From assembly GCA_028706405.1 (NCBI GenBank), contig JAQWBM010000024.1, positions 1-35,215 on the forward strand: a DNA stretch of 35,215 bases. The letters are read 5' to 3'. The position numbers and the translations under genes were made by a program. Of the stretch, positions 23,184 through 31,396 are shown in pieces. The stretch is from Eubacteriales bacterium. Its GTDB lineage: Bacteria; Bacillota; Clostridia; Peptostreptococcales; Anaerovoracaceae. Position 1 is the first letter of the stretch, and each line of letters begins with the position of its first letter. A model generated the notes under the pieces. That model was not told the DNA's origin. It saw only the letters and a list, made by a program, of their open reading frames with translations, and ran no database searches.

Positions 23184-23765
23184 CTACAATTTAGCATTGT
23201 CAGCACCTGCGTGGAAGGCTTTGATGTTAATGTCTTCAAAGCCTTTTTTTACATTAGCCCTTATCACTGCTTCCCAGTCGATACCCGGTAAGTCCATTGC
23301 CTTTGTAAGCGCGCCCAGCAAAACAATATTCATCGTCTTGGCATTTCCCACCTTTTCAGCAATTTCTCCCGCCTTGAACACCAATACCTCCGCTTTCTCC
23401 GCCAGTTCCTCCAGAATTCCTTCAGGATATTTTGCAATTTCTTGCTGTATCGGTACGGATGGTATTTCAAAATCATTGATAACCATTTTTCCATCCTCTT
23501 TCAGATATTCGACCCATCGCAAAGCCTCCATTTTTTCAAAAGCAACGATGACATTGGCTTCTCCTTTTCCGACTATAGGTGAATATACCTTTTTACCGAA
23601 GCGAATCTGTGTACTAACATTTCCGCCTCTTTGCGACATGCCGTGTATTTCCGACATTTTCACATCGTGACCGGCCCTAATAAGCCCTTCGGATAGAATT
23701 TTACTCGCCAGAATGGTTCCTTGACCTCCTACTCCAACAAGAATTATATTTTTTACTTCTCCCAT
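23184..23765 (-). CDS. iorB: Indolepyruvate:ferredoxin oxidoreductase, beta subunit
   Basis: 193 residues, normal for IorB (2-oxoacid oxidoreductase gamma-type domain): IILVGVGGQGTILASKILSE at the N-terminus and MSEIHGMSQRGGNVSTQIRF at about 37-56. With IorA it oxidatively decarboxylates arylpyruvates from Trp, Phe and Tyr transamination to aryl-acetyl-CoA, reducing ferredoxin. The ATG directly follows the iorA stop (TAAATG), with GGGAGGTG inside the end of iorA. Confidence 0.95.
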   Translation of the reverse strand: MGEVKNIILVGVGGQGTILASKILSEGLIRAGHDVKMSEIHGMSQRGGNVSTQIRFGKKVYSPIVGKGEANVIVAFEKMEALRWVEYLKEDGKMVINDFEIPSVPIQQEIAKYPEGILEELAEKAEVLVFKAGEIAEKVGNAKTMNIVLLGALTKAMDLPGIDWEAVIRANVKKGFEDINIKAFHAGADNAKL

Positions 23766-25535
23766 TTATTTCACCTCCCGAATTGCATCAAACTTGCAGA
23801 CTTGCATACAAACGGTGCAGCCAGTGCAAGGTCCCTGATCAATGGTGATTTGCTCTCCCGATAAAATCGCAGGGCAGCCGGTCTTGACACATACTTTGCA
23901 CCTTATGCACTTTTCCTGATCAATGTAGCATTTCTTCGGGCTAAGATCGAACTCCTCTTTGTCTTGAGCGCTGAATGCTTTCAGTATACAGGGATATCTT
24001 GCGATGATAACTGTAGGTTCATCTTTGGAAAGAGCCTCATTCAAAACTTTTCCTGTTTCATCTAATAAAAGAGGATTCACCGTATAGATATTTTCATCCT
24101 TTATGCCGATCGCTTTGCAAAGCATCGGAATGTCCACTTCTTGAGCAGGTTCTCCCATGAGAGTATAACCTGTCCCGGGATTTTGCTGATGCCCTGTCAT
24201 AGCGGTGATTCGGTTGTCTAGTATCACCGATACGCTGTTTCCTCTATTGTATACTACGTCCATCAGGCTGTTTACGCCGGAATGGAAGAAGGTTGAATCT
24301 CCTATAACGGCAACAACTTTTCTGTCGGATCCGCCTTTTTTTAGAGCCATTGCGGCTCCATGACCTGCACTGATACTGCCGCCCATACAGAAACAGGTGT
24401 CTATCGAAGACAATGGCGCTGCTGATCCGAGAGTATAGCATCCTATATCTCCTGTAATTATGATATTTTTCTTTTTTCTCAGAGCATAGAAAAAACCTCT
24501 GTGGGGGCAGCCGGCACAAAGAACCGGAGGTCTGCCAACCGCCGTTTTTTCGGATTTTAATGTCTCTGTGGATGTTCCGAATACTGCTTTTCTAACAATG
24601 TCCGTATTAAGCTCATCCATTTCAGGAATGACTTCTTTTCCTATGCATTGAATACCGGCCATCTTAAGATGGTTTTCAATATATGGATCCATTTCCTCAA
24701 CGACATAAAGCTTTTCGACTTTTCCCGCAAATTCAGATATCAAATCCATCGGCATCGGGAAAGTCATTCCGAGCTTCAAATAAGATGCATCCTCTCCGAA
24801 TACCTCTCTCGCATATTGATAGGCAACACCGGAACTTATTACACCAATTTTGGCGCCATTGTATTCTGATTTGTTGATAGAAGCAGTGTTTGAATATTCT
24901 TCCATCCTCTTCAGACGTTCTATCAATTGCTTCCTCATAACTTTGCCGTTTGCGGGAGTGGCAACGTATTTTGCTATTTTTCTTTCATAAGGGATCAACG
25001 GTTTTTCAATACGAGTCCCTATTTCAACCATGCTTTTACTATGACAAACCCTCGTAGTCATGCGAAGCATGACGGGTGTATCAAACCTTTCGCTTAGCTC
25101 CAAACCCAACATCATAAAGTCTTTTGCTTCCTGACTGTCAGATGGCTCCAGCATAAGAATCCGTGCTGATGTGGCATAATTTCGGTTGTCCTGTTCATTT
25201 TGTGAACTATGCATTCCCGGATCATCTGCAGATACCAGAACACATCCCCCTGTAACTCCTGTATAAGCAAAAGTAAACAAAGGATCCGCGGCCACATTGA
25301 CTCCCACATGCTTCATGGCAGCCATAGAGCGGGCTCCGGCAATGGATGCGCCGATGGCTGCTTCCAATGCAACCTTTTCATTCGGCGCCCATTCGCAGTA
25401 TATATCATCTTTATAATTAACCATATTTTCCAGAATCTCCGTGCTTGGTGTGCCCGGATATGCTGATGCGACGGTTAATCCTGCTTCGTAGGCGCCGCGC
25501 GCTATTGCTTCATTTCCTGTCATAAGTATTTTCAA
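23766..25535 (-). CDS. iorA: Indolepyruvate:ferredoxin oxidoreductase, alpha subunit
   Basis: 589 residues, normal length. N-terminal pyruvate:ferredoxin oxidoreductase domain I (SAYPGTPSTEI), catalytic thiamine pyrophosphate domain with GDIGCYTLGSAAPLSS and VIGDSTFFHSG, and a C-terminal 2[4Fe-4S] ferredoxin domain (CIRCKVC..GC and CTGCTVCMQVC). All eight cluster cysteines are present. Starts at TTG 25535 with AGGAGG 8-9 nt upstream. Third gene of a four-gene unit and directly coupled to iorB. Indicates fermentative use of aromatic amino acids in an anaerobe. Confidence 0.96.
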   Translation of the reverse strand: MKILMTGNEAIARGAYEAGLTVASAYPGTPSTEILENMVNYKDDIYCEWAPNEKVALEAAIGASIAGARSMAAMKHVGVNVAADPLFTFAYTGVTGGCVLVSADDPGMHSSQNEQDNRNYATSARILMLEPSDSQEAKDFMMLGLELSERFDTPVMLRMTTRVCHSKSMVEIGTRIEKPLIPYERKIAKYVATPANGKVMRKQLIERLKRMEEYSNTASINKSEYNGAKIGVISSGVAYQYAREVFGEDASYLKLGMTFPMPMDLISEFAGKVEKLYVVEEMDPYIENHLKMAGIQCIGKEVIPEMDELNTDIVRKAVFGTSTETLKSEKTAVGRPPVLCAGCPHRGFFYALRKKKNIIITGDIGCYTLGSAAPLSSIDTCFCMGGSISAGHGAAMALKKGGSDRKVVAVIGDSTFFHSGVNSLMDVVYNRGNSVSVILDNRITAMTGHQQNPGTGYTLMGEPAQEVDIPMLCKAIGIKDENIYTVNPLLLDETGKVLNEALSKDEPTVIIARYPCILKAFSAQDKEEFDLSPKKCYIDQEKCIRCKVCVKTGCPAILSGEQITIDQGPCTGCTVCMQVCKFDAIREVK

Positions 25536-25550
25536 GTTGTTATCCTCCTT

Positions 25551-26603
25551 TTATTCTTTATAACCTCCGGATCGGATTAGTTCTGCTTTTATTCTATATT
25601 TTCTCTCGTTATCCTTATCCTTGTTTTCGGCATATATATTTGCTAATTCATCCATGGATTCCAAATGAGATGGATTGAGTGTAAGGGCCCTTTTAAAGCT
25701 GGTAATTGCCCCTTTCTTGTCACCGGCCCTGTCATAGGCAATCCCTAAATAGTATGACATAGGCCACCAGTCCTTAAATTTAGTGCTTAAAAATGGTTCC
25801 AGAATAATAATTCCGAGCTCATACTTTCCGGATAATACGAAATTACATCCTTCTTCGATCCTAATAGGCTGTTCCATTTGCTCCAATCTGATTTCAATCT
25901 CACTTTTATCTTCCGGATCATTCGTCATTTCCAGGAATTTCTCCCAAATCAGCTTGGCCTTTATATAAAGACCCAGATTTAAATAAGCATAACCCAGATA
26001 GTAGTATCCTTGGTCGAACCCGGGGTGAATCTCAACCAAAAGTTCAAAATATTCAATTGACTCAGCTTTTAATCGACCGATATATTTTTCGTCATCGACC
26101 GCAAGATACATTTCCCTGCAGACCAGAGCGTAGTTATACATGGCATTGATATCATCCGGCTGGATGCAAAGCGCCGCGCGAAAATGAATGACTGCATTGT
26201 CATAATCCTTAGTTTCTGCAAAATCACATCCCTCCTTGACAAGAGTATTAACTATTTTTTCATTGTCAAAGGTCTCCAGAAACTTCAGATAGCTTTCCAT
26301 ATATTTAAATTTTGGATCGATTCCTATTATATGGTTTATATTCTCAATAATGAGATTTACTTCAAGCCCATTGCCTCCCCGGAAACTCTCCAGGTCTCTT
26401 TTTCGGAGCGGAACAGGCACACCATTCAAATAATGAAAGCCTGTTCTTTCAATAAACGCGTCACCGAACTCATCAAAAACAAAATCCCTGGTATATTTTT
26501 TCAAATATATCCCCAGCCTGTCCAGGCGTTCCTTGATATCGTAATCCTCCGGCTTTAGTTTTGGCTCTTTAGGCTTTACTGTTCTATTTTTTAATAGTAC
26601 CAT
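25551..26603 (-). CDS. TPR-repeat protein
   Basis: 350 residues. After a charged N-terminal 100 residues (KPEDYDIKERLDRLGIYLKK) come tetratricopeptide-like repeats: FAETKDYDNAVIHFRAALCI at about 129-148 (followed by PDDINAMYNYALV), YYYLGYAYLNLGLYIKAKLI near 200, and YYLGIAYDRAGDKKGAITSF near 290 followed by PSHLESMDELANIY. TPRs are protein-protein scaffolds; no enzyme domain is visible. It sits between the B12 radical SAM gene (8-nt gap) and iorA (15-nt gap), so it is co-expressed with them. Partner unknown. Confidence 0.8.
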   Translation of the reverse strand: MVLLKNRTVKPKEPKLKPEDYDIKERLDRLGIYLKKYTRDFVFDEFGDAFIERTGFHYLNGVPVPLRKRDLESFRGGNGLEVNLIIENINHIIGIDPKFKYMESYLKFLETFDNEKIVNTLVKEGCDFAETKDYDNAVIHFRAALCIQPDDINAMYNYALVCREMYLAVDDEKYIGRLKAESIEYFELLVEIHPGFDQGYYYLGYAYLNLGLYIKAKLIWEKFLEMTNDPEDKSEIEIRLEQMEQPIRIEEGCNFVLSGKYELGIIILEPFLSTKFKDWWPMSYYLGIAYDRAGDKKGAITSFKRALTLNPSHLESMDELANIYAENKDKDNERKYRIKAELIRSGGYKE

Positions 26604-26611
26604 CTTTTACT

Positions 26612-28123
26612 CTATTGGATTTCCCATCCCTTTCTTAGAAATTTCTTTATTGCATCCGGATTTAAGGTTTCTTGCATATCTTCAAAGAGCAATTCTTTTA
26701 TCTGATTCCTGATCCCGGGAATAGAACGTTCCCTCCAGCCGGCATAAATATAAAAAATGCGGTATAAATCTTCCTTCTTATGAGCTTTAAGCTGAAAACC
26801 CTTCGTGTAGTAGTAATCCGCCAATTCCTCGAAAAAATCAAACGGTGTTTCCGCTAAGTTCTCAGCAAACAACAATGTTCGCATAAAGCCTCCTCTATTA
26901 TAATATAAATCCAGAAGCTTCTCTATCTTCTTTAGTTGAATAATAGCATCTGCTGACATGTATTTGCTGGAAATAATCTCGAAGGGCGCCTTGCTGCGGT
27001 AAACATAATCATGTTCTTCGACTTGATCCCGGATCGGCGCACCCTTTATCAGCTTGAGAAACCCCAACTGAAGCCGGTGCGCTTTTAAGGAATACACTTC
27101 GTTGAAGGAATTGCGAAAGGATGGATAATCCTCAAATGGCAGTCCCGCTATCAAATCAAGATGCAGATGGACATTTCCCATCTTCATTAGACGTTTCACA
27201 TTTTCCGCGAGCTTTTGAAAGTTAGTGCTGCGGTTGCATGCCCTTAGGGCTCTCTCGTTGGTAGACTGCACACCAATCTCAAATTGAAATAAACCTGGTC
27301 GGACATCATTAAGCAACATAATCATATCATCGTTAATCAGATCACCGCAAAGCTCAAAATGAAAGTTAGTCACTCCATTGTCGCTGAGTATGAGGTACTT
27401 CATGATATCCAAACATCTCTTCAAGTTCCAGTTGAAGGTCCGATCAATAAACTTTACCTGTCGAACCCGTTTATATATAAAATAGCTCAAGTCACTTTTC
27501 ACCTGTTCAATGGAAAGCGCACGAACCTTGCGTTCGATGGAAGACAAACAATAACTGCACTGATACGGGCATCCCCTTGAGGATTCGTAATACATAATTT
27601 TATCATCTTCACTAACCAAGTTCAGATATGGAAAGGGTATTGATTCAAATTGTAAAGGCGGGGCAGACGGATTCACATAAATTTTTCCGTCCTCCCGATA
27701 TGTAAGTCCACTGATCTTATTAAACTCCGGCTTATCTGAGTTCAAAGCCTCGATCAGTTCTGAAAAAGGAGCTTCTCCTTCACCCGCAATAATAAAATCA
27801 ATATTTTTATGTTCACTCATTAATGGGAGCACGTCAAAGCTGACTTCAGGTCCCCCCAGAATTATTTTTGTTTTAGGTCTGGACTTTTTAAGATTTTCAG
27901 CTAAATAAAGAATTTTTTCCGCATTCCATATATAACAAGAAAAGCAAACTGCATCATATTCCTTCTGCATCAGTTCGATAAATATTTGATCCTCGTCATT
28001 GTTGATGGTAAATTCCTGGATATCGATGGTGCAACTGCTTTTTCCCGCACTGGCATACAAATATTTTAATGCAAGATTTGAGTGAACGTATTTGGAATTC
28101 AGCGTGGTAAGTAAAATTTTCAT
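26612..28123 (-). CDS. B12-binding domain/radical SAM protein (DUF4080 type)
   Basis: 503 residues. N-terminal cobalamin-binding-like Rossmann domain (MKILLTTLNSKYVHSNLALK, IILGGPEVSFD), then a radical SAM core with Cys185, Cys189 and Cys192 in SSRGCPYQCSYCLSS, and a C-terminal DUF4080-like region of about 170 residues. The first domain lacks an obvious DxHxxG cobalamin-coordinating His, so cofactor binding may be base-off without protein ligand, or lost. Reaction unknown; related enzymes do methylations or rearrangements. First gene of the unit with the TPR gene and iorAB. Confidence 0.82.
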   Translation of the reverse strand: MKILLTTLNSKYVHSNLALKYLYASAGKSSCTIDIQEFTINNDEDQIFIELMQKEYDAVCFSCYIWNAEKILYLAENLKKSRPKTKIILGGPEVSFDVLPLMSEHKNIDFIIAGEGEAPFSELIEALNSDKPEFNKISGLTYREDGKIYVNPSAPPLQFESIPFPYLNLVSEDDKIMYYESSRGCPYQCSYCLSSIERKVRALSIEQVKSDLSYFIYKRVRQVKFIDRTFNWNLKRCLDIMKYLILSDNGVTNFHFELCGDLINDDMIMLLNDVRPGLFQFEIGVQSTNERALRACNRSTNFQKLAENVKRLMKMGNVHLHLDLIAGLPFEDYPSFRNSFNEVYSLKAHRLQLGFLKLIKGAPIRDQVEEHDYVYRSKAPFEIISSKYMSADAIIQLKKIEKLLDLYYNRGGFMRTLLFAENLAETPFDFFEELADYYYTKGFQLKAHKKEDLYRIFYIYAGWRERSIPGIRNQIKELLFEDMQETLNPDAIKKFLRKGWEIQ

Positions 28124-28156
28124 TTATGATCTCCGGCAGTATCCTTAATTATTGAA

Positions 28157-28215
28157 CGATTTGAGTGCTGTGCGAATATTCGCCGCAGGCGAATCGCACA
28201 TGGCTATTCAAATCG
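28157..28215. repeat. nested intergenic palindrome, REP/MITE-like
   Basis: Three nested pairings: CGATTTGA (28157-28164) with TCAAATCG (28208-28215); TGTGCGA (28169-28175) with TCGCACA (28194-28200); TTCGCC (28179-28184) with GGCGAA (28188-28193) around GCA. A further CGATTTGAAT at 28223-28232 repeats the outer arm. It occupies almost the whole spacer between the two radical SAM genes and has no T-tract. Confidence 0.7.
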
Positions 28216-28231
28216 AACAAGTCGATTTGAA

Positions 28232-29104
28232 TTAAAGCATGCGGAATCTGTCATCTTTCAGCAGGCCTGCATAATTCATGACTGTGCGCAGCTGCTGCAA
28301 CATTTTTTCCTTATCCTGAGGCAGATTGCCTCTTAATGTCACATAGTTTGAAGCATGATTGCTCCGGAAAACACAAGTCTTTGTCACATTTATATTTTCA
28401 AGCAGCAGCTGTGTTTCCTTAATAACCTCTATTGGGCTAAGGGGCTTGAAACGCCCTTCATTTATGTCGCGGTACAGCTCTGTTTCCAGCTCCGTAAGCA
28501 GGGTCAGCAATCCCACATACGATGTTCCCATTTCACTGATCATCGTGCCGGACTCAATGGCATGATCCTCCCAGCCATCTCTTCCCGCCAATCCGGAAAT
28601 AAATGTTACGGATGCCTGGATACCTGAAGCTTCGATTTTTTTCACTGAATCTATGATCTCAGCCCTGGTCGCGCCTTTTTTTATATCTGCAAGTACTTTA
28701 TCACTGCCTGATTCGGCGCCGATGTATATTATGCCGATTCCATGCGCTAACAGCTCAGTCAATTCTTCTTGAGTTTTTCGCAAAACATCCTGAGGCGAGC
28801 CATAAATCCCCACTCTCTCACATTCTGGGAATAATTTTTTAATATGATTAAGAATTACGAGCAGATCTTTATTTTGCAGCACTAAAGCATCCCCGTCCGC
28901 AAGGAATATTCTGTTGACTCTGCGATAATATCTTCTTGCAGAATCGAGATCCTCCAGGACCTCGTTTACTTTTCTTACACGGAACTTTTTATCTTTAAAC
29001 ATGCTGCAAAAGGTGCACTTGTTGTGGGCACATCCGATTGTTACCTGTATAATGAGGCTATGTGCCTCACTTGGCGGTCTGTACACACTGCCTTCATATC
29101 TCAT
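28232..29104 (-). CDS. Radical SAM protein with CX4CX2C cluster motif
   Basis: 290 residues. Cluster cysteines 25, 30 and 33 in VTIGCAHNKCTFCSMFKDKK, four residues between the first pair rather than the usual three; this spacing is recurrent in a Clostridial group of radical SAM proteins I associate with the Elp3/MiaB-like core. Later IGAESGSDKVL (SAM binding) and a barrel to about residue 220 are visible. Substrate unknown. It begins six bases after the argS stop, with GAAAGG inside argS, so it is the last gene of the argS unit. Confidence 0.82.
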   Translation of the reverse strand: MRYEGSVYRPPSEAHSLIIQVTIGCAHNKCTFCSMFKDKKFRVRKVNEVLEDLDSARRYYRRVNRIFLADGDALVLQNKDLLVILNHIKKLFPECERVGIYGSPQDVLRKTQEELTELLAHGIGIIYIGAESGSDKVLADIKKGATRAEIIDSVKKIEASGIQASVTFISGLAGRDGWEDHAIESGTMISEMGTSYVGLLTLLTELETELYRDINEGRFKPLSPIEVIKETQLLLENINVTKTCVFRSNHASNYVTLRGNLPQDKEKMLQQLRTVMNYAGLLKDDRFRML

Positions 29105-29110
29105 ATTGTC

Positions 29111-30829
29111 TTACATCCTTTCCGGTGCTTCCATTCCCAGCAGCTTCAGACCATTTTTAATAGTCTGTTTAGCTGCATAGACGAGAAGAAGTTTTGCCTT
29201 TTTTTCTTCTTCTTCCTTAACAAGGATATGCTCATCATGATAAAACTTATTAAAAACCTGTGCAATATCTACGATATGCCTTGTTACAACAGATGGCTCA
29301 TATTTCTCGCCGGCTTCTATAACAATTTCCGGAAATCGGTAAATCAGTTTCGCCAATTCATAAGCGCTGTCACCTGATATGTATCCCATTTCTGCCTGAT
29401 CTGATGCCGCAAGTGCCTGATTTAAGCTGTCTCCGCCGTTTCTTAGAACGCTGGCTGCCCTTGCATGGGTATACTGGACATAAGGTCCTGTCTCACCGTC
29501 AAAATTCAGAATTTTATCCCATGAGAACACATAATCCTTGATCCTGTTATTTGAAAGCTCCTGGAATATCACAGCTCCTATACCTACCTGTTTTGCGGTG
29601 ATATCGAGATTATCCGTATTAACATTCTTTTCCAGAATGATATCCTTTGTCTGGTCGACAGCCCTGTTCAATACATCCTCCAAGAACACAACCCTTCCTT
29701 GCCTGGTGGACATGGTCCCCTCTTCAAGGCTGACAAGTCCGAAAGGAATGTGCACACAATCCTTTGCCCAGTCGTATCCGAGAAGCTCAATTATCTTGAT
29801 CCATTGCTGAAAATGCAGGTTTTGCTGTGATGCTACAATATATAAATTCTTGTAGAAATCATAGTGCTCTTTTCTGTAGACTGCAGCGGCAATATCCCTT
29901 GTGATATAAAGAGATGAACCGTCTTTCTTTGTGATCAGAGCAGGGGACATGCCGTATTCTTCAAGTTCTACGATCTGCGCGCCTTCTGATACCTTCAACA
30001 GGTTCGCATCCTGTATTGCATTGACAACACTTTGTAATCTGTCAGAGTAAAAGCTCTCTCCCGCAAAGGAATCAAACTCAATCCCAAGCATTTCATATAC
30101 TCTGTTGAATTCCTTCAAGCTCTCATCGCGGAACCACTGCCAAAGTTTTATCTCCTCAGCTGCTCCATTTTCCAACCTTGTAAATACATCCCTGGCTTCA
30201 TCTTCAAGAGTCGGATCATTTTCTGATTCTTCATGGAATTTTACATAATAGCCCAGCAATGTTTTGATTGGCTCCCTGATGACATCTTCCTCGTTTCCCC
30301 AACGTCGGAATGAAACAATCATTTTTCCAAACTGAGTCCCGTAGTCACCAAGGTGATTGATTCTGATCGTATCGTAACCCAGAAAGTCATAAATCTTATG
30401 GATCGAATTTCCAATCACAGTGCTTCTGATATGTCCTATATGAAAAGGTTTCGCTATGTTTGGAGATGAAAACTCTACAATAACCTTTCGGTCATTGCCG
30501 ATATTTGCACTTCCAAAGTTATCTTTCTGATCCGCCACACTTGAAACTAACTCCTTCATAAAAATTTTCCTTGATAAGAACATATTGACATAGGCATTTA
30601 CATTCTCAACCTTATCGAAGATCTCTCCGCCTTGCAGCTTTTCCGCTATTCCCTGCGCGATCATCGGAGGAGCCTTTCTCAATAATTTCGCAAGCTTAAA
30701 GCAAGGAAATGCATAGTCGCCCATTTTACTGTCCGTTGGGATTTCAATCATATCCCTCATTTCTTCCACAGTTAGGCCCTCTACCGTTTCAACCAGTAAG
30801 GCGGCTATTTTCTCTTTAAAATTTATCAT
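29111..30829 (-). CDS. argS: Arginyl-tRNA synthetase
   Basis: 572 residues, class I synthetase. N-terminal Add-1 domain (tRNA D-loop recognition), HIGH motif in SSPNIAKPFHIGHIRST (130-133), Rossmann core, SLEEGTMSTRQGRVVFL in place of a canonical KMSKS as usual for ArgRS, and the DALR anticodon-binding domain ending GLKLLGMEAPERM. The ATG overlaps the DUF523 stop codon by four bases (ATGA), so the two are translationally coupled. Confidence 0.97.
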   Translation of the reverse strand: MINFKEKIAALLVETVEGLTVEEMRDMIEIPTDSKMGDYAFPCFKLAKLLRKAPPMIAQGIAEKLQGGEIFDKVENVNAYVNMFLSRKIFMKELVSSVADQKDNFGSANIGNDRKVIVEFSSPNIAKPFHIGHIRSTVIGNSIHKIYDFLGYDTIRINHLGDYGTQFGKMIVSFRRWGNEEDVIREPIKTLLGYYVKFHEESENDPTLEDEARDVFTRLENGAAEEIKLWQWFRDESLKEFNRVYEMLGIEFDSFAGESFYSDRLQSVVNAIQDANLLKVSEGAQIVELEEYGMSPALITKKDGSSLYITRDIAAAVYRKEHYDFYKNLYIVASQQNLHFQQWIKIIELLGYDWAKDCVHIPFGLVSLEEGTMSTRQGRVVFLEDVLNRAVDQTKDIILEKNVNTDNLDITAKQVGIGAVIFQELSNNRIKDYVFSWDKILNFDGETGPYVQYTHARAASVLRNGGDSLNQALAASDQAEMGYISGDSAYELAKLIYRFPEIVIEAGEKYEPSVVTRHIVDIAQVFNKFYHDEHILVKEEEEKKAKLLLVYAAKQTIKNGLKLLGMEAPERM

Positions 30830-31284
30830 GAATAATCCTCCTGTTTATGATTGCTAAATTGCTTTTCAGTTGTGACCGGGATTTCCCTTTTTTTCAGCAA
30901 AGCGGCGAAGACTCCATCTCCGTCAATCAGAACCCCTGAAAAAGTACCATCGTATATTTTTCCGCAGCCGCAGGACGGGCTGTTCGCCTTTAAAATCGCA
31001 AATTCGATCTTTTGACCGAGTTCAGAAGATCTCTTTTCTGCTATTTCCAATGCCTTTTCCGCTCCGTGTATAAAATTATCGGTAACGTCTTTACCGTTTT
31101 TGTCGATTACTTTGCCATTGATAAGCTCTGCCGGCAGTCTTGGGGTTGGCAGCATACCCAGCTCTTCCGGGCAGACAAGCACGCATTCTTTTTCGCGTAT
31201 AAGCTCCTTGATCCGCTTACATTTGTTATTGCCGCCGTTATACTTACAGTTTACTCCCGCAAGGCATGCACTTATTAAATACAT
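30826..31284 (-). CDS. DUF523 family protein
   Basis: 152 residues with the DUF523 pattern: SACLAGVNCKYNGGNNKC at 5-22, VCPEELGMLPTPR at 37-49 and LKANSPSCGCGKIYDGTFSG at about 103-122. The conserved cysteines (Cys7, Cys13, Cys38 and the CGC cluster) suggest metal or Fe-S binding; biochemical function is not established. Translationally coupled to argS. AAAGGA precedes the ATG. Confidence 0.9.
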   Translation of the reverse strand: MYLISACLAGVNCKYNGGNNKCKRIKELIREKECVLVCPEELGMLPTPRLPAELINGKVIDKNGKDVTDNFIHGAEKALEIAEKRSSELGQKIEFAILKANSPSCGCGKIYDGTFSGVLIDGDGVFAALLKKREIPVTTEKQFSNHKQEDYS

Positions 31285-31396
31285 ATTATTATATATCCTT
31301 TCCGGCTAGTTATCTATAGTTAAGTTTTTCTTTCCCCTCGATATTTGTATTGATTGTTACTGTACGCAATTGGGCAAAGGCATTGGATCCAGTTCT

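Noticed and set aside
23215..23250. Plus-strand terminator-like hairpin with seven T inside iorB
   Set aside because: The 10-bp stem is perfect, but it codes for normal IorB residues and there is no plus-strand transcript to end; probably coincidence.
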